Below, in pieces: positions 19,521 through 34,122 of a DNA stretch of 64,000 nt. The notes under the pieces are model-generated. The model did not search any database. It was given only the letters and a program-made list of their open reading frames with translations, and was not told the DNA's origin. A program made the position numbers and the translations under genes. The stretch comes from Pseudomonas asgharzadehiana (GTDB lineage: Bacteria; Pseudomonadota; Gammaproteobacteria; Pseudomonadales; Pseudomonadaceae): contig NZ_CP077079.1 in assembly GCF_019139815.1 (NCBI RefSeq), positions 1,550,001-1,614,000 of the forward strand. Reading direction: 5' to 3'. Position 1 is the stretch's first letter. Each line of letters starts with the position of its first letter.

Positions 19521-20707
19521 GCCGCCTGCAACAAGTAACCGTGCTGGGTGCCACCGGTTCGGTGGGCCTGAGCACCCTGGATGTGATCGCTCGTCACCCG
19601 CAGCGCTATCAAGTCTTTGCTCTCACCGGGTTTACTCGCCTGGCCCAGTTGCTGGCCCTGTGCGTACGCCATGCGCCGCGCTTTGCCGTGGTGCCTGAGG
19701 CGGGCGACGCGCAAGGTCTGCAGGAGGATCTGCGGGCTGCCGGGTTGGCTACGCGTGTGCTGGTGGGGGAGGAGGGCTTGTGCCAGGTCTCGGCCGACGC
19801 CGAGGTGGACACCGTGGTGGCTGCTATCGTCGGTGCCGCGGGCCTGCGCCCGACCTTGGCGGCCGTCGACGCCGGTAAGAAAATCCTGCTGGCCAATAAA
19901 GAAGCACTGGTGATGTCTGGCGCGCTTTTTATGCAGGCCGTGCGTAAAAGCGGTGCCGTGTTGCTGCCGCTGGATAGCGAGCATAACGCCATCTTCCAGT
20001 GCATGCCTGGTGACTATGCCCGTGGCTTGAGTCAGGTAGGCGTGCGCCGCATCCTGTTGACCGCTTCCGGTGGCCCGTTCCGGCAAACTCCGTTGAGCGA
20101 GCTGGAGCATGTGTCGCCAGATCAGGCGTGTGCGCATCCCAACTGGTCCATGGGGCGCAAAATCTCCGTGGATTCGGCAAGCATGATGAACAAGGGCCTT
20201 GAGTTGATCGAGGCGTGCTGGCTGTTCGATGCGCGGCCTGATCAGGTCGAGGTGGTGATCCACCCGCAAAGCGTGATTCATTCCTTGGTTGACTACGTGG
20301 ACGGCTCGGTATTGGCGCAGTTGGGAAACCCCGATATGCGCACGCCGATTGCCAACGCCCTGGCCTGGCCGGAGCGAATTGATTCCGGTGTGGCTGCCTT
20401 GGACCTGTTTGCAATTGCCCGCCTGGACTTCGAGGCGCCGGACGAGCAGCGCTTTCCTTGCCTGCGCCTGGCGCGGCAGGCGGCGGAGGCGGGTAATAGC
20501 GCGCCGGCGATGCTCAATGCGGCAAATGAAGTGGCGGTGGCGGCATTTCTCGAACGGCGCATCCGCTTTCCACAGATCGCGAGTATCATCGAGGACGTCC
20601 TGAGCCTTGAGCCAGTTGTGGCGGTGGATGATCTGGATGCGGTATTCGAGGCGGATGCCAAGGCCCGGGCGCTTGCCGAACACTGGTTGAGCCGCAACGC
20701 GCGTTAG
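19517..20707 (+). CDS. dxr: 1-deoxy-D-xylulose 5-phosphate reductoisomerase
   Basis: About 396 residues. The NADPH-binding motif [15 protein letters not shown] is at the N-terminus, with [31 protein letters not shown] and [16 protein letters not shown] for metal and substrate. It is the second step of the MEP isoprenoid pathway. I chose the GTG at 19517 ([11 protein letters not shown]), which overlaps the cdsA stop; a second GTG at 19502 would add five residues. A GC-rich imperfect hairpin lies at 20707-20735, before rseP. Confidence 0.94.
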   Translation: MSRLQQVTVLGATGSVGLSTLDVIARHPQRYQVFALTGFTRLAQLLALCVRHAPRFAVVPEAGDAQGLQEDLRAAGLATRVLVGEEGLCQVSADAEVDTVVAAIVGAAGLRPTLAAVDAGKKILLANKEALVMSGALFMQAVRKSGAVLLPLDSEHNAIFQCMPGDYARGLSQVGVRRILLTASGGPFRQTPLSELEHVSPDQACAHPNWSMGRKISVDSASMMNKGLELIEACWLFDARPDQVEVVIHPQSVIHSLVDYVDGSVLAQLGNPDMRTPIANALAWPERIDSGVAALDLFAIARLDFEAPDEQRFPCLRLARQAAEAGNSAPAMLNAANEVAVAAFLERRIRFPQIASIIEDVLSLEPVVAVDDLDAVFEADAKARALAEHWLSRNAR

Positions 20708-20760
20708 CCTGTGGGGGCGTTTGCGCCTCCAGGCACTGGATTGGAATGCGGAGAAATTAG

Positions 20761-22113
20761 ATGAGTGCGCTTTACATGATTGTCGGCACCCTGGTTGCTC
20801 TGGGTGTACTGGTTACCTTTCACGAATTCGGTCACTTCTGGGTGGCGCGTCGTTGCGGCGTCAAGGTATTGCGCTTTTCCGTTGGTTTCGGCATGCCGCT
20901 GGTTCGCTGGCATGATCGTCGTGGCACCGAGTTTGTAATCGCGGCCATCCCGCTGGGTGGTTACGTCAAGATGCTCGACGAGCGCGAAGGGGAGGTGCCG
21001 GCTGATCAGTTGGACCAATCCTTCAATCGCAAGACCGTTCGTCAGCGTATTGCCATCGTCGCCGCCGGCCCGATCGCCAACTTCCTGTTGGCGATGCTGT
21101 TTTTCTGGGTCCTGGCCATGCTGGGGAGCCAGCAGGTACGTCCGGTTATCGGCGCGGTTGAGGCGGACAGTATTGCGGCCAAGGCCGGTCTGGTAGCGGG
21201 GCAGGAAATTGTTTCCATTGATGGCGAGCCGACCACGGGGTGGGGCGCCGTCAATTTGCAGTTGGTGCGTCGCCTGGGTGAAAGCGGCACCGTCAATGTC
21301 GTGGTGCGTGAGCAGGATTCCACTGCTGAAACCCCGCGTGCACTGGCCTTGGACCATTGGCTCAAAGGGGCCGATGAGCCTGATCCGATCAAGTCCCTGG
21401 GTATTCGTCCGTGGCGACCTGCACTGCCGCCGGTGCTCGCCGAGCTGGATCCGAAAGGTCCGGCCCAGGCCGCAGGTCTGAAAACCGGTGACCGTTTGTT
21501 GGCGCTCGATGGCCAGGCGCTGGGCGATTGGCAGCAAGTGGTCGACCTGGTGCGTGTCCGTCCTGATACCAAGATTTTGCTGAAAGTTGAGCGCGATGGT
21601 GCTCAGATTGACGTGCCGGTGACTCTGGCGGTTCGCGGGGAAGCCAAGGCGGCCGGGGGTTACCTGGGGGCTGGAGTCAAAGGTGTCGAGTGGCCGCCAT
21701 CCATGGTGCGTGAGGTGAGTTTCGGGCCGTTGGCGGCAATTGGCGAAGGCGCGAAACGCACCTGGACCATGAGTGTGCTGACCCTCGAATCCCTCAAGAA
21801 AATGTTGTTCGGTGAGCTCTCGGTAAAAAACTTGAGTGGACCGATAACCATTGCTAAAGTGGCGGGCGCTTCTGCCCAGTCGGGTGTCGCGGATTTCCTG
21901 AATTTCCTGGCTTATCTGAGTATCAGCCTGGGGGTTCTGAATTTGCTGCCCATTCCCGTATTGGATGGGGGGCATCTGTTGTTTTATCTGGTCGAGTGGG
22001 TGCGTGGTCGCCCCTTGTCGGATCGGGTGCAGGGTTGGGGGATACAGATCGGTATCAGTTTGGTGGTCGGGGTGATGTTATTAGCCTTGGTCAACGATCT
22101 GGGTCGACTGTAA
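20761..22113 (+). CDS. rseP: Site-2 zinc metalloprotease RseP
   Basis: 450 residues. The zinc site HEFGH (residues 22-26) is in the first membrane helix, two PDZ domains lie in the middle (VLAELDPKGPAQAAGLKTGD in the second), and the second catalytic motif is PIPVLDGGHL in the third helix. It makes the second cut in anti-sigma factor RseA/MucA, releasing AlgU/sigma-E under envelope stress. Its place just before bamA and skp fits a link to outer-membrane assembly. Confidence 0.96.
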   Translation: MSALYMIVGTLVALGVLVTFHEFGHFWVARRCGVKVLRFSVGFGMPLVRWHDRRGTEFVIAAIPLGGYVKMLDEREGEVPADQLDQSFNRKTVRQRIAIVAAGPIANFLLAMLFFWVLAMLGSQQVRPVIGAVEADSIAAKAGLVAGQEIVSIDGEPTTGWGAVNLQLVRRLGESGTVNVVVREQDSTAETPRALALDHWLKGADEPDPIKSLGIRPWRPALPPVLAELDPKGPAQAAGLKTGDRLLALDGQALGDWQQVVDLVRVRPDTKILLKVERDGAQIDVPVTLAVRGEAKAAGGYLGAGVKGVEWPPSMVREVSFGPLAAIGEGAKRTWTMSVLTLESLKKMLFGELSVKNLSGPITIAKVAGASAQSGVADFLNFLAYLSISLGVLNLLPIPVLDGGHLLFYLVEWVRGRPLSDRVQGWGIQIGISLVVGVMLLALVNDLGRL

Positions 22114-22133
22114 CGCTTCGCTGAATTGCGAAT

Positions 22134-22158
22134 CTGCCGCATTTTGCGGCAGTTTGTT
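22134..22158 (+). terminator. rseP-bamA intergenic hairpin
   Basis: CTGCCGC/GCGGCAG, a 7-bp stem with an ATTTT loop, followed by TTTGTTTATT. It looks like a moderate terminator, so bamA may also have its own promoter. Confidence 0.55.
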
Positions 22159-22187
22159 TATTGCCAGTTGGAATAAGAAAGGACTTC

Positions 22188-24575
22188 ATGAAACGTCTGC
22201 TGCTAACTGCGGTTCTCACCGTATTGATGATCGCCGAAGTTCACGCCGAGTCCTTCACCATCTCCGATATTCGCGTCAACGGCCTCCAGCGGGTTTCCGC
22301 GGGTAGCGTCTTTGGTGCCTTGCCGTTGAACGTCGGGGAACAGGCTGATGACCGTCGCCTGGTGGAATCCACTCGTGCGCTGTTCAAAACCGGGTTCTTT
22401 CAAGACATCCAACTGGGTCGCGAAGGCAACGTCCTGGTCATCACCGTCGTCGAGCGACCTTCCGTCGCCAGTATCGAGATCGAAGGCAACAAAGCGATCT
22501 CCACTGAAGACCTGATGAAGGGCCTCAAGCAATCCGGCCTGGCCGAGGGCGAGATCTTCCAGCGCGCCACCCTTGAAGGTGTGCGTAACGAACTGCAACG
22601 CCAATACGTTGCCCAGGGCCGCTACTCCGCGACCGTGGAAACGGAAGTGGTGCCGCAACCTCGCAACCGTGTCGGCCTCAAGGTCAACATCAACGAAGGT
22701 ACCGTGGCGGCGATCCAGCACATCAACGTGGTGGGCAACACCAAGTTTGCCGATGAAGACCTGATCGACCTGTTCGAACTCAAGACCACCAACTGGCTGT
22801 CGTTCTTCAAGAACGATGACAAGTACGCCCGTGAAAAACTCTCCGGTGACCTGGAGCGTCTGCGTTCCTACTACCTGGATCGCGGCTATATCAACATGGA
22901 TATCGCCTCCACCCAGGTATCCATCACCCCGGACAAGAAACACGTCTATATCACCGTCAACGTCAACGAAGGCGAGAAGTACAAAGTTCGTGACGTGAAG
23001 CTGAGCGGCGACTTGAAAGTGCCTGAAGACCAGGTCAAGTCACTGCTGTTGGTGCAGAAAGACCAGGTATTCTCGCGCAAGCTGATGACCACTACGTCCG
23101 AACTGATCACCCGCCGCCTGGGTAACGAAGGCTATACCTTCGCCAACGTCAATGGCGTACCGACTCCGCACGATGAAGACCATACCGTGGACATCACTTT
23201 TGTGGTCGACCCGGGCAAGCGTGCCTATGTGAACCGCATCAATTTCCGTGGCAACACCAAGTCCGCCGACGAAGTGCTGCGTCGTGAAATGCGCCAGATG
23301 GAAGGTGGCTGGGCGTCGACTTACCTGATCGACCAGTCCAAGACCCGTCTGGAACGCCTGGGCTTCTTCAAGGAAGTCAACGTCGAAACGCCAGCCGTAC
23401 CCGGTGTGGACGACCAGGTCGACGTGAACTACGCCGTAGAGGAACAAGCCTCGGGTTCGATCACCGCCAGCGTTGGTTTTGCACAGAGTGCCGGCCTGAT
23501 CCTGGGTGGTTCCATCACCCAGAACAACTTCCTCGGTACCGGTAACCGTGTGTCCATCGGCCTGACCCGAAGCGAATACCAGAGCCGCTATAACTTCGGT
23601 TATACCGACCCCTACTGGACTGCTGACGGTGTGAGCCTTGGCTACAACGCCTTCTATCGCACCACCGACTACAAAGATCTCGATGTTGATGTTGCAAGCT
23701 ATGCGATCGACAGCCTGGGTGCCGGCGTCAACGTCGGTTACCCGATCAGCGAGACGTCGCGTCTGACGTTCGGCCTGACCGCGCAACAGGATGAGATCAA
23801 GACCGGTGTGTACACCGTGGATGAAATCTTCGACTTTACCCGTCGCGAAGGCGACAAGTTCCTGAACTTCAAGGCGTCTGCCGGCTGGTCCGAGTCGACC
23901 CTGAACAAAGGCGTGTTGGCAACCCGTGGTCACTCCCAGAGCCTGACCCTGGAAACCACCACGCCGGGCAGTGACCTGTCGTTCTTCAAACTCGACTACC
24001 GTGGCCAGTTGTTCCAGCCGCTGAGCGATAACTACACCATGCGCCTGCACACTGAGCTGGGTTATGGCGACGGTTATGGTTCGACCAATGGCCTGCCGTT
24101 CTATGAAAACTACTACGCGGGTGGTTTCAACTCCGTACGTGGCTTCAAGGACAGCACCCTGGGGCCGCGTGGTACACCAAGCCGTGGTGTTGGCGTGACC
24201 GGTAACCAAGGCACTACGGTCGACTCCGACAATGACCCGCTGCCATTCGGTGGTAACGTGTTGATCCAGGGCGGTGCGGAAATTCTGTTCCCGCTGCCGT
24301 TTGTTAAAGATCAGCGGTCGCTGCGTACGTCGGTCTTCTGGGACGTGGGTAACGTGTTCGACTCCAAGTGCGAACAGGTCACCAACCCAAGCGGCGTGAA
24401 GTCCAACACTCAGTGCAACGACGTGAGCCTCAGCAATCTGGCGAGCTCCGTGGGTGTGGGTGTGACCTGGGTGACTGCGCTTGGCCCGTTGAGCTTTGCT
24501 CTGGCCATGCCGATCAAGAAACCGGATAACGCTGAAACCCAGATTTTCCAATTCTCCCTCGGCCAGACGTTCTAA
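22188..24575 (+). CDS. bamA: Outer membrane protein assembly factor BamA
   Basis: About 795 residues. A signal peptide (MKRLLLTAVLTVLMIAEVHA) is followed by five POTRA domains (~22-420) and a 16-strand barrel. The barrel has the lid-lock motif VRGF (FNSVRGFKDS) and ends in a terminal phenylalanine (SLGQTF). It is the core of the BAM machine that folds outer-membrane proteins. The ATG at 22188 follows AAAGGA; the longer frame from 22161 would spoil the signal peptide. Skp, its client chaperone, is next. Confidence 0.97.
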   Translation: MKRLLLTAVLTVLMIAEVHAESFTISDIRVNGLQRVSAGSVFGALPLNVGEQADDRRLVESTRALFKTGFFQDIQLGREGNVLVITVVERPSVASIEIEGNKAISTEDLMKGLKQSGLAEGEIFQRATLEGVRNELQRQYVAQGRYSATVETEVVPQPRNRVGLKVNINEGTVAAIQHINVVGNTKFADEDLIDLFELKTTNWLSFFKNDDKYAREKLSGDLERLRSYYLDRGYINMDIASTQVSITPDKKHVYITVNVNEGEKYKVRDVKLSGDLKVPEDQVKSLLLVQKDQVFSRKLMTTTSELITRRLGNEGYTFANVNGVPTPHDEDHTVDITFVVDPGKRAYVNRINFRGNTKSADEVLRREMRQMEGGWASTYLIDQSKTRLERLGFFKEVNVETPAVPGVDDQVDVNYAVEEQASGSITASVGFAQSAGLILGGSITQNNFLGTGNRVSIGLTRSEYQSRYNFGYTDPYWTADGVSLGYNAFYRTTDYKDLDVDVASYAIDSLGAGVNVGYPISETSRLTFGLTAQQDEIKTGVYTVDEIFDFTRREGDKFLNFKASAGWSESTLNKGVLATRGHSQSLTLETTTPGSDLSFFKLDYRGQLFQPLSDNYTMRLHTELGYGDGYGSTNGLPFYENYYAGGFNSVRGFKDSTLGPRGTPSRGVGVTGNQGTTVDSDNDPLPFGGNVLIQGGAEILFPLPFVKDQRSLRTSVFWDVGNVFDSKCEQVTNPSGVKSNTQCNDVSLSNLASSVGVGVTWVTALGPLSFALAMPIKKPDNAETQIFQFSLGQTF

Positions 24576-24621
24576 GCGTCTGACCCAAGATAACGACAAC
24601 GGATTCTGTAGGAGTTGCATT

Positions 24622-25125
24622 GTGCGTAAGTTGACTCAATTGGTTCTGCTGGCCACCGTGCTGGTAACCACCCCGGCCTTCGCCGAAATGAAAATCGCCG
24701 TTCTGAACTATCAGATGGCTCTGCTCGAATCCGACGCGGCCAAGAAGTACGCCGTGGATGCCGAGAAAAAATTCGGTCCGCAACTGACCAAGCTCAAGAC
24801 CCTGGAAAGCAGTGCCAAGGGCATCCAGGATCGTCTGGTAGCCGGTGGTGACAAGATGCAGCAAGGCGAGCGCGAGCGTCTGGAGCTTGAATTCAAGCAA
24901 AAGGCCCGTGACTACCAGTTCCAGTCCAAGGAACTGAACGAAGCCAAGGCTGTTGCCGACCGCGAAATGCTTAAGCAGCTCAAGCCTAAACTCGACAGCG
25001 CAGTGGAAGAAGTCATCAAGAAAGGTGCCTTTGACCTGGTGTTCGAGCGTGGCGCAGTGATCGACGTCAAGCCTCAATACGACATCACCCGTCAGGTGAT
25101 CGAGCGCATGAATCAGCTGAAGTAA
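24622..25125 (+). CDS. skp: Periplasmic chaperone Skp/OmpH
   Basis: About 167 residues with a clear signal peptide ending AFA before EMKIAVLNYQ. The rest is a long charged helical (coiled-coil) arm, the tentacles of the Skp trimer. It holds unfolded outer-membrane proteins on the way to BamA. The GTG start at 24622 is set by AGGAG at 24610-24614. lpxD starts 3 bases after the stop. Confidence 0.92.
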   Translation: MRKLTQLVLLATVLVTTPAFAEMKIAVLNYQMALLESDAAKKYAVDAEKKFGPQLTKLKTLESSAKGIQDRLVAGGDKMQQGERERLELEFKQKARDYQFQSKELNEAKAVADREMLKQLKPKLDSAVEEVIKKGAFDLVFERGAVIDVKPQYDITRQVIERMNQLK

Positions 25126-25128
25126 GCC

Positions 25129-26184
25129 ATGACCGCGATTATCAGGCTCGGCGAGTTGGCCGAGTTCCTGGGGGCTACCTTGCGTGGCTCCCCGGAGAAG
25201 GAAATTACTGGGCTAGCCACCTTGCAGGAGGCTGGCCCAGCTCAGTTGAGCTTCCTCGCAAATCCTCAATACCGTAAATACCTCATCGACAGCCGCGCTG
25301 CAGCCGTATTGCTGAAGGCCGCTGATGCTGAAGGGTTTGCCGGGGATGCGCTGGTGGTGGCCGACCCCTACCTGGCCTATGCGCGGGTGTCGCACCTGTT
25401 TGATCCGAAACCCAAGGCTGCCGGCGGTATTCATCCGTCGGCGGTCATCGCCGATGATGCCCAGGTTGACCCTGCGGCGAGCATTGGTGCGTTTACGGTG
25501 ATCGAGAGTGGCGCCCGTATCGCGGCCGGTGTAACGGTTGGTGCGCATTGTTTTATTGGCGCACGCTGCGAAATCGGTGCGGATGGTTGGTTGGCCCCGC
25601 GCGTGACCTTGTACCACGATGTGCGTATCGGTGAGCGTGTGGTAATTCAATCCGGTGCTGTGATCGGTGGTGAAGGCTTTGGCTTTGCCAATGCCAAAGG
25701 TGTCTGGCACAAGATTGCCCAGGTCGGCGGCGTATTGATCGGCGACGACGTGGAAATCGGGGTGAACACGGCTGTCGATCGCGGGGCCCTGGCCGATACC
25801 GTGATCGGTAATGGTGTGAAGCTCGACAACCAGATCCAGATCGCTCACAACGTTCAGATTGGCGATCACACCGCCATGGCCGCATGCGTGGGGATTTCCG
25901 GCAGCACCAAGATCGGCAAGCATTGCATGCTCGCCGGTGGCGTAGGGCTGGTGGGGCATATCGATATTTGCGACAACGTATTCATCACCGGCATGACCAT
26001 GGTCACTCACTCGATTACCGAGCCTGGGGCCTACTCTTCCGGTACCGCCATGCAGCCTGCGGCTGAATGGCGTAAAAGTGCAGCGCGTTTGAGGCAGCTC
26101 GACGACATGGCTCGACGTCTCAAACAGCTGGAAAAGCGTGTTGGGGACGTGACCCCTGGCGGTAATGCTTCATCAGAAGGCTGA
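25129..26184 (+). CDS. lpxD: UDP-3-O-(3-hydroxyacyl)glucosamine N-acyltransferase
   Basis: 351 residues. It has an N-terminal uridine-binding domain, a long hexapeptide-repeat helix (~100-300) with catalytic His in [11 protein letters not shown], and a C-terminal helix. It is the third step of lipid A synthesis. In the same operon as fabZ, lpxA and lpxB. Confidence 0.96.
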   Translation: MTAIIRLGELAEFLGATLRGSPEKEITGLATLQEAGPAQLSFLANPQYRKYLIDSRAAAVLLKAADAEGFAGDALVVADPYLAYARVSHLFDPKPKAAGGIHPSAVIADDAQVDPAASIGAFTVIESGARIAAGVTVGAHCFIGARCEIGADGWLAPRVTLYHDVRIGERVVIQSGAVIGGEGFGFANAKGVWHKIAQVGGVLIGDDVEIGVNTAVDRGALADTVIGNGVKLDNQIQIAHNVQIGDHTAMAACVGISGSTKIGKHCMLAGGVGLVGHIDICDNVFITGMTMVTHSITEPGAYSSGTAMQPAAEWRKSAARLRQLDDMARRLKQLEKRVGDVTPGGNASSEG

Positions 26185-26294
26185 TACCATTTCCATATCA
26201 AGTGTGCACAGCCGCTAGACTTGCCTCCTTGATTTGCTAGCGGGGCGTGCGTTATTCGCCCGCCCCCAATCTTTATTACAGGCTTCCCCCCGAA

Positions 26295-26735
26295 ATGATG
26301 GACATCAACGAGATTCGCGAATACCTGCCTCACCGTTACCCGTTCCTGCTGGTGGACCGCGTAGTGGACCTCAATGTTGAGGAAAAGCGCATTCGTGCCT
26401 ACAAGAATGTCAGCATCAACGAACCGTTCTTCAACGGTCACTTCCCTGCGCATCCAATCATGCCAGGCGTATTGATCATCGAAGCAATGGCCCAGGCTGC
26501 CGGTATCCTTGGTTTCAAAATGCTCGACCTCAAGCCTGCCGATGGCACGCTTTACTATTTCGTGGGCTCCGACAAGTTGCGTTTCCGCAACCCGGTTACC
26601 CCGGGTGACCAGTTGATCCTGGAAGCCAAGTTCATCAGCTGCAAGCGCCAGATCTGGAAATTCGAATGCCAGGCCTCGGTAGACGGCAAGCCGGTATGCT
26701 CCGCCGAGATCATCTGCGCGGAACGCAAACTATGA
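26295..26735 (+). CDS. fabZ: (3R)-hydroxyacyl-ACP dehydratase FabZ
   Basis: 146 residues, hot-dog fold. The catalytic His is in [13 protein letters not shown] and the Glu in [10 protein letters not shown]. It dehydrates hydroxyacyl-ACPs in fatty acid elongation and competes with LpxA/LpxD for hydroxyacyl-ACP, so its placement among lpx genes balances lipid A against phospholipid. The start at 26295 ([14 protein letters not shown]) matches the family; the stop overlaps lpxA (ATGA). Confidence 0.96.
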
Positions 26736-27508
26736 GTTTGATTGACCCTCGCGCAATCATCGATCCGTCGGCCGTTCTGGCCGCCGACGTTGAGGTCGGC
26801 CCTTGGTCGATCATCGGCGCAGGTGTGGAAATCGGCGAGGGGACTGTCATCGGGCCGCACGTGATCCTTAAAGGTCCGACCCGCATTGGCAAACACAATC
26901 GTATCTACCAGTTCTCGTCGGTAGGCGAAGACACCCCGGACATGAAGTACAAGGGTGAAGAAACACGTTTGGTAATCGGTGACCACAACATCATCCGTGA
27001 AGGCGTGACCATTCACCGCGGTACTGTGCAGGATCGTGCGGAAACCACCCTGGGTGATCACAACCTGGTGATGGCCTATGCCCATATCGGCCACGACAGT
27101 GTGATCGGCAACCACTGCATCCTGGTCAACAACACTGCGTTGGCGGGCCATGTGCACGTTGATGATTGGGCGATCCTGTCCGGTTTCACCCTGGTACATC
27201 AGTACTGCCATATCGGCGCCCACAGCTTTTCCGGCATGGGTACCGCCATCGGCAAGGACGTTCCGGCGTTCGTCACGGTGTTCGGCAACCCGGCCGAGGC
27301 CCGTAGCATGAATTTTGAAGGCATGCGCCGTCGTGGTTTCAGCGAAGATGCGATCCATGCGCTGCGCCGCGCCTATAAGGTGGTGTATCGCCAAGGGTTG
27401 ACGGTAGACCAGGCATTGACCCAACTGACCGAGCCGGCAGCGTTGTTCCCGGAAGTCGCGGTGTTCCGTGACTCGATCCAGGCGTCGACTCGCGGCATCA
27501 CCCGCTGA
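26732..27508 (+). CDS. lpxA: UDP-N-acetylglucosamine O-acyltransferase
   Basis: 258 residues. It has an N-terminal hexapeptide-repeat helix ([26 protein letters not shown]) with the catalytic His region [15 protein letters not shown] and a helical C-terminal domain. It is the first step of lipid A synthesis, using hydroxyacyl-ACP. It overlaps fabZ by 4 bases; lpxB follows after 2 bases. Confidence 0.96.
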
Positions 27509-27510
27509 CC

Positions 27511-28650
27511 ATGGCCAATCTGCGTATCGCGCTGGTGGCGGGAGAGGCTTCCGGCGATATTCTGGGCGCAGGTCTTATGCGGGCTCTCAAGGCCCAGCAC
27601 CCTGCGGTTGAGTTTATTGGCGTCGGCGGTCCGCTGATGCAGGCTGAAGGCCTCACGTCTTACTTCCCCATGGAGCGCCTGTCGGTCATGGGCCTGGTGG
27701 AAGTGCTGGGTCGCCTGCGTGAGCTGCTCGCTCGGCGCAAGCTGCTGATCCAGACGCTTATCGAAGAAAAGCCTGACGTCTTCATTGGCATCGACGCGCC
27801 GGACTTCACCCTCAATATCGAACTCAAGTTGCGTCAGGCCGGCATCAAGACCGTTCACTACGTCAGCCCGTCTGTGTGGGCCTGGCGGCAGAAACGTGTG
27901 CTGAAGATCCGTGAAGGTTGTGACCTGATGCTGACGTTGCTGCCCTTCGAGGCCCGTTTCTACGAAGAGAAGGGCGTGCCGGTTCGGTTTGTCGGGCACA
28001 CATTGGCCGACACCATCCCTTTGCAGGCAGACCGCACAGCTGCGCGTGCCGAACTGGGCTTGCCCGACGGTCCACTCGTCGCATTGATGCCTGGCAGTCG
28101 CGGTGGCGAGGTTGGTCGTTTGGCCAGTGTGTTTTTCGATGCCGCCGAGCGACTGCAAGTGTTGAAGCCAGGCGTGCGTTTCGTGTTGCCCTGCGCCAGC
28201 CCGCAGCGTCGTGCGCAGATCGAAACGCTGCTGGAAGGTCGCACCCTGCCGTTGACCTTGCTCGACGGCCAGTCGCACCTGGCGTTGGCGGCCTGTGATG
28301 CGGTGCTGATCGCCTCGGGTACAGCGACGTTGGAGGCTTTGCTGTACAAGCGTCCGATGGTCGTGGCCTACCGTCTGGCGCCGCTGACGTTCTGGATTCT
28401 CAAGCGCATGGTCAAGAGTCCCTACATCTCTTTGCCCAATTTGCTGGCCCAACGCCTGTTGGTACCGGAGTTGTTGCAGGACGATGCAACGCCCCAAGCC
28501 TTGGCGCAAACCCTGCTCCCCTTGATCGACGGCGGCGAAGAACAGACCCGCGGATTTGACGAGATTCATCGCACCTTGCGTCGTGACGCGTCAAACCAGG
28601 CGGCAAACGCCGTATTGAGCTTGATTGGCCATAAACAGGAAGCCTTATGA
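27511..28650 (+). CDS. lpxB: Lipid A disaccharide synthase
   Basis: 379 residues, family GT19. [18 protein letters not shown] is at the N-terminus, [12 protein letters not shown] and [13 protein letters not shown] in the middle, and [13 protein letters not shown] near the end. It joins lipid X and UDP-diacylglucosamine to form the lipid A disaccharide at the inner membrane. The stop overlaps the rnhB start (ATGA). Confidence 0.96.
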   Translation: MANLRIALVAGEASGDILGAGLMRALKAQHPAVEFIGVGGPLMQAEGLTSYFPMERLSVMGLVEVLGRLRELLARRKLLIQTLIEEKPDVFIGIDAPDFTLNIELKLRQAGIKTVHYVSPSVWAWRQKRVLKIREGCDLMLTLLPFEARFYEEKGVPVRFVGHTLADTIPLQADRTAARAELGLPDGPLVALMPGSRGGEVGRLASVFFDAAERLQVLKPGVRFVLPCASPQRRAQIETLLEGRTLPLTLLDGQSHLALAACDAVLIASGTATLEALLYKRPMVVAYRLAPLTFWILKRMVKSPYISLPNLLAQRLLVPELLQDDATPQALAQTLLPLIDGGEEQTRGFDEIHRTLRRDASNQAANAVLSLIGHKQEAL

Positions 28651-29279
28651 GCACGCAGATGGGGCTGGATTTCAGCCTGGTTGCCGAGGCCCACGAACTG
28701 GTGGCCGGGGTTGATGAGGTGGGGCGCGGGCCTTTATGTGGCGCCGTGGTTACTGCGGCGGTGATCCTTGATCCGAGCCGTCCGATCCTCGGCCTCAACG
28801 ACTCGAAAAAACTCACCGAAGCGCGCCGTGAAAAGCTCTTCGACGAGATATGTGAGAAGGCCTTGAGCTGGCATATCGCCCGGGCCGAAGTCGAAGAAAT
28901 CGACCAGTTGAATATTCTCCACGCCACCATGCTCGCCATGCAGCGTGCGGTGGAAGGCCTGCATATCACGCCAAAAATGGCGATGATCGATGGCAATCGT
29001 TGCCCGAAACTGACCATGCCCTCCGAGGCGGTGGTCAAGGGTGATAGCAAGGTGCCGGCCATTGCGGCTGCCTCAATCCTGGCCAAGGTCAGCCGTGATC
29101 GTGAAATGGCGGCTTTCGAATTGATCTACCCCGGCTATGGCATCGGCGGCCATAAAGGCTACCCGACCCCCGTTCATCTGGAAGCCCTGGCCCGCCTTGG
29201 CCCCACGCCGATCCATCGTCGCTCGTTTGCCCCTGTACGGCTGGCTTACGAGACGCGCGGGAGTCTCATCGAGGTTTAG
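28647..29279 (+). CDS. rnhB: Ribonuclease HII
   Basis: 210 residues. The catalytic acids are visible in [12 protein letters not shown] (Asp-Glu), in MIDGNR and in SRDREM. It removes ribonucleotides and RNA from RNA-DNA hybrids. It is in the overlapping lpxB-rnhB-dnaE arrangement typical of gammaproteobacteria. Confidence 0.95.
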   Translation: MSTQMGLDFSLVAEAHELVAGVDEVGRGPLCGAVVTAAVILDPSRPILGLNDSKKLTEARREKLFDEICEKALSWHIARAEVEEIDQLNILHATMLAMQRAVEGLHITPKMAMIDGNRCPKLTMPSEAVVKGDSKVPAIAAASILAKVSRDREMAAFELIYPGYGIGGHKGYPTPVHLEALARLGPTPIHRRSFAPVRLAYETRGSLIEV

Positions 29280-29354
29280 TCGCGAGGCTGATGTTTTTGC
29301 CAAGGCCCGGTACAATCCGGGCCTTGTTGTTTCCACGTATAAGACAGGATCACT

Positions 29355-32876
<3,522 letters not shown>

Positions 32877-33014
32877 TGCGTCGGTGATGGCATTGCGCCT
32901 GATCTCGACTGAACATTTAATCTCGACCTGAACGCGCCTCTCCCTTAAGGTAAGGCGCGAATAGACAACCGGCTGGCCAGGTACCCCTTGGCCGTCGACC
33001 CAAGACGGACGCTT

Positions 33015-33962
33015 ATGAACCCGAATTTTCTTGATTTCGAACAGCCGATCGCTGACCTGCAAGCCAAGATCGAAGAACTGCGCCTGGTCGGCAATGACAA
33101 TTCGCTGAATATCGGCGATGAGATCGCTCGCCTGCAAGACAAGAGCAGCACGCTCACCGAAGACATCTTCGGCAAGCTAACCAGTTGGCAGATCGCGCGC
33201 CTGGCTCGCCATCCGCGCCGTCCGTACACCCTGGACTACATCCAGCATATCTTCACCGAGTTCGACGAGTTGCACGGCGATCGCCACTTCTCTGACGACG
33301 CGGCCATCGTGGGCGGTATCGCTCGCCTGGACGACCAGCCGGTCATGATCATCGGTCACCAGAAAGGCCGTGAAGTGCGTGAGAAAGTACGTCGCAACTT
33401 CGGCATGCCGCGTCCGGAGGGCTACCGCAAGGCTTGTCGCCTGATGGAAATGGCCGAACGCTTCAAAATGCCGATCCTGACCTTCATCGATACGCCGGGT
33501 GCTTACCCAGGCATCGACGCCGAAGAGCGCAACCAGAGCGAAGCGATTGCCTGGAACCTGCGTGTCATGTCCCGCCTGAAGACCCCGATCATCGCCACCG
33601 TGATCGGTGAGGGTGGTTCCGGCGGTGCGTTGGCCATCGGCGTCTGCGACCAACTGAACATGTTGCAATATTCGACCTACGCAGTGATCTCGCCGGAAGG
33701 TTGCGCCTCGATCCTGTGGAAAACCGCAGAAAAGGCGCCCGATGCTGCCGAAGCCATGGGCATCACCGCTGATCGCCTCAAAGGCCTGGGGATCGTCGAC
33801 AAAGTCATCGCCGAGCCACTGGGTGGCGCGCACCGCGACCCGGCCGCTGCCGCCGCGACCATCCGTGCCGAGTTGAGTTCGCAACTGGCGATGCTCAAGA
33901 AGCTTGATAACGAAGCGCTGTTGGCCCGTCGTTACGAGCGTCTGATGAGCTACGGCCTCTAA
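33015..33962 (+). CDS. accA: Acetyl-CoA carboxylase carboxyltransferase alpha subunit
   Basis: 315 residues. It shows [15 protein letters not shown] at the N-terminus, [24 protein letters not shown], and the oxyanion-hole stretch [13 protein letters not shown]. With AccD it transfers carboxyl from biotin to acetyl-CoA, the committed step of fatty acid synthesis. The ATG at 33015 is chosen over 32988 on family length. It is followed by a REP pair. Confidence 0.96.
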   Translation: MNPNFLDFEQPIADLQAKIEELRLVGNDNSLNIGDEIARLQDKSSTLTEDIFGKLTSWQIARLARHPRRPYTLDYIQHIFTEFDELHGDRHFSDDAAIVGGIARLDDQPVMIIGHQKGREVREKVRRNFGMPRPEGYRKACRLMEMAERFKMPILTFIDTPGAYPGIDAEERNQSEAIAWNLRVMSRLKTPIIATVIGEGGSGGALAIGVCDQLNMLQYSTYAVISPEGCASILWKTAEKAPDAAEAMGITADRLKGLGIVDKVIAEPLGGAHRDPAAAAATIRAELSSQLAMLKKLDNEALLARRYERLMSYGL

Positions 33963-33980
33963 GCCGACGCTGGCACTTAA

Positions 33981-34070
33981 TGTGGGAGGGAGCTTGCTCC
34001 CGATGGCGGTGGATCAGCTTGCACATGCGGTGGCTGACACTGCGCTATCGGGAGCAAGCCCCTCCCACAT
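33981..34070. repeat. REP pair (inverted, BIME-like)
   Basis: Left arm TGTGGGAGGGAGCTTGCTCCCGAT (33981-34004, shown as its parts TGTGGGAG, GAGCTTGCTCCCGAT) and right arm (34047-34070) in inverted orientation ending CCTCCCACAT, with 42 bases between. It lies between accA and tilS, so it can also act as an mRNA 3'-end stabiliser for accA. Confidence 0.85.
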
Positions 34071-34122
34071 TTGCTTTGTGTATGCTGGTAAACCTATTCC
34101 AGATTTGCAGCGTTGATGTGTG

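Noticed and set aside
23040-24620. 526-residue open frame opposite bamA
   Set aside because: Antisense shadow of a highly codon-biased gene; no ribosome-binding site and no known domain.
33981-34070. Possible CRISPR-like repeats (TGTGGGAG copies across the window)
   Set aside because: The copies are inverted pairs, kilobases apart, with no regular spacers. They are REP elements.
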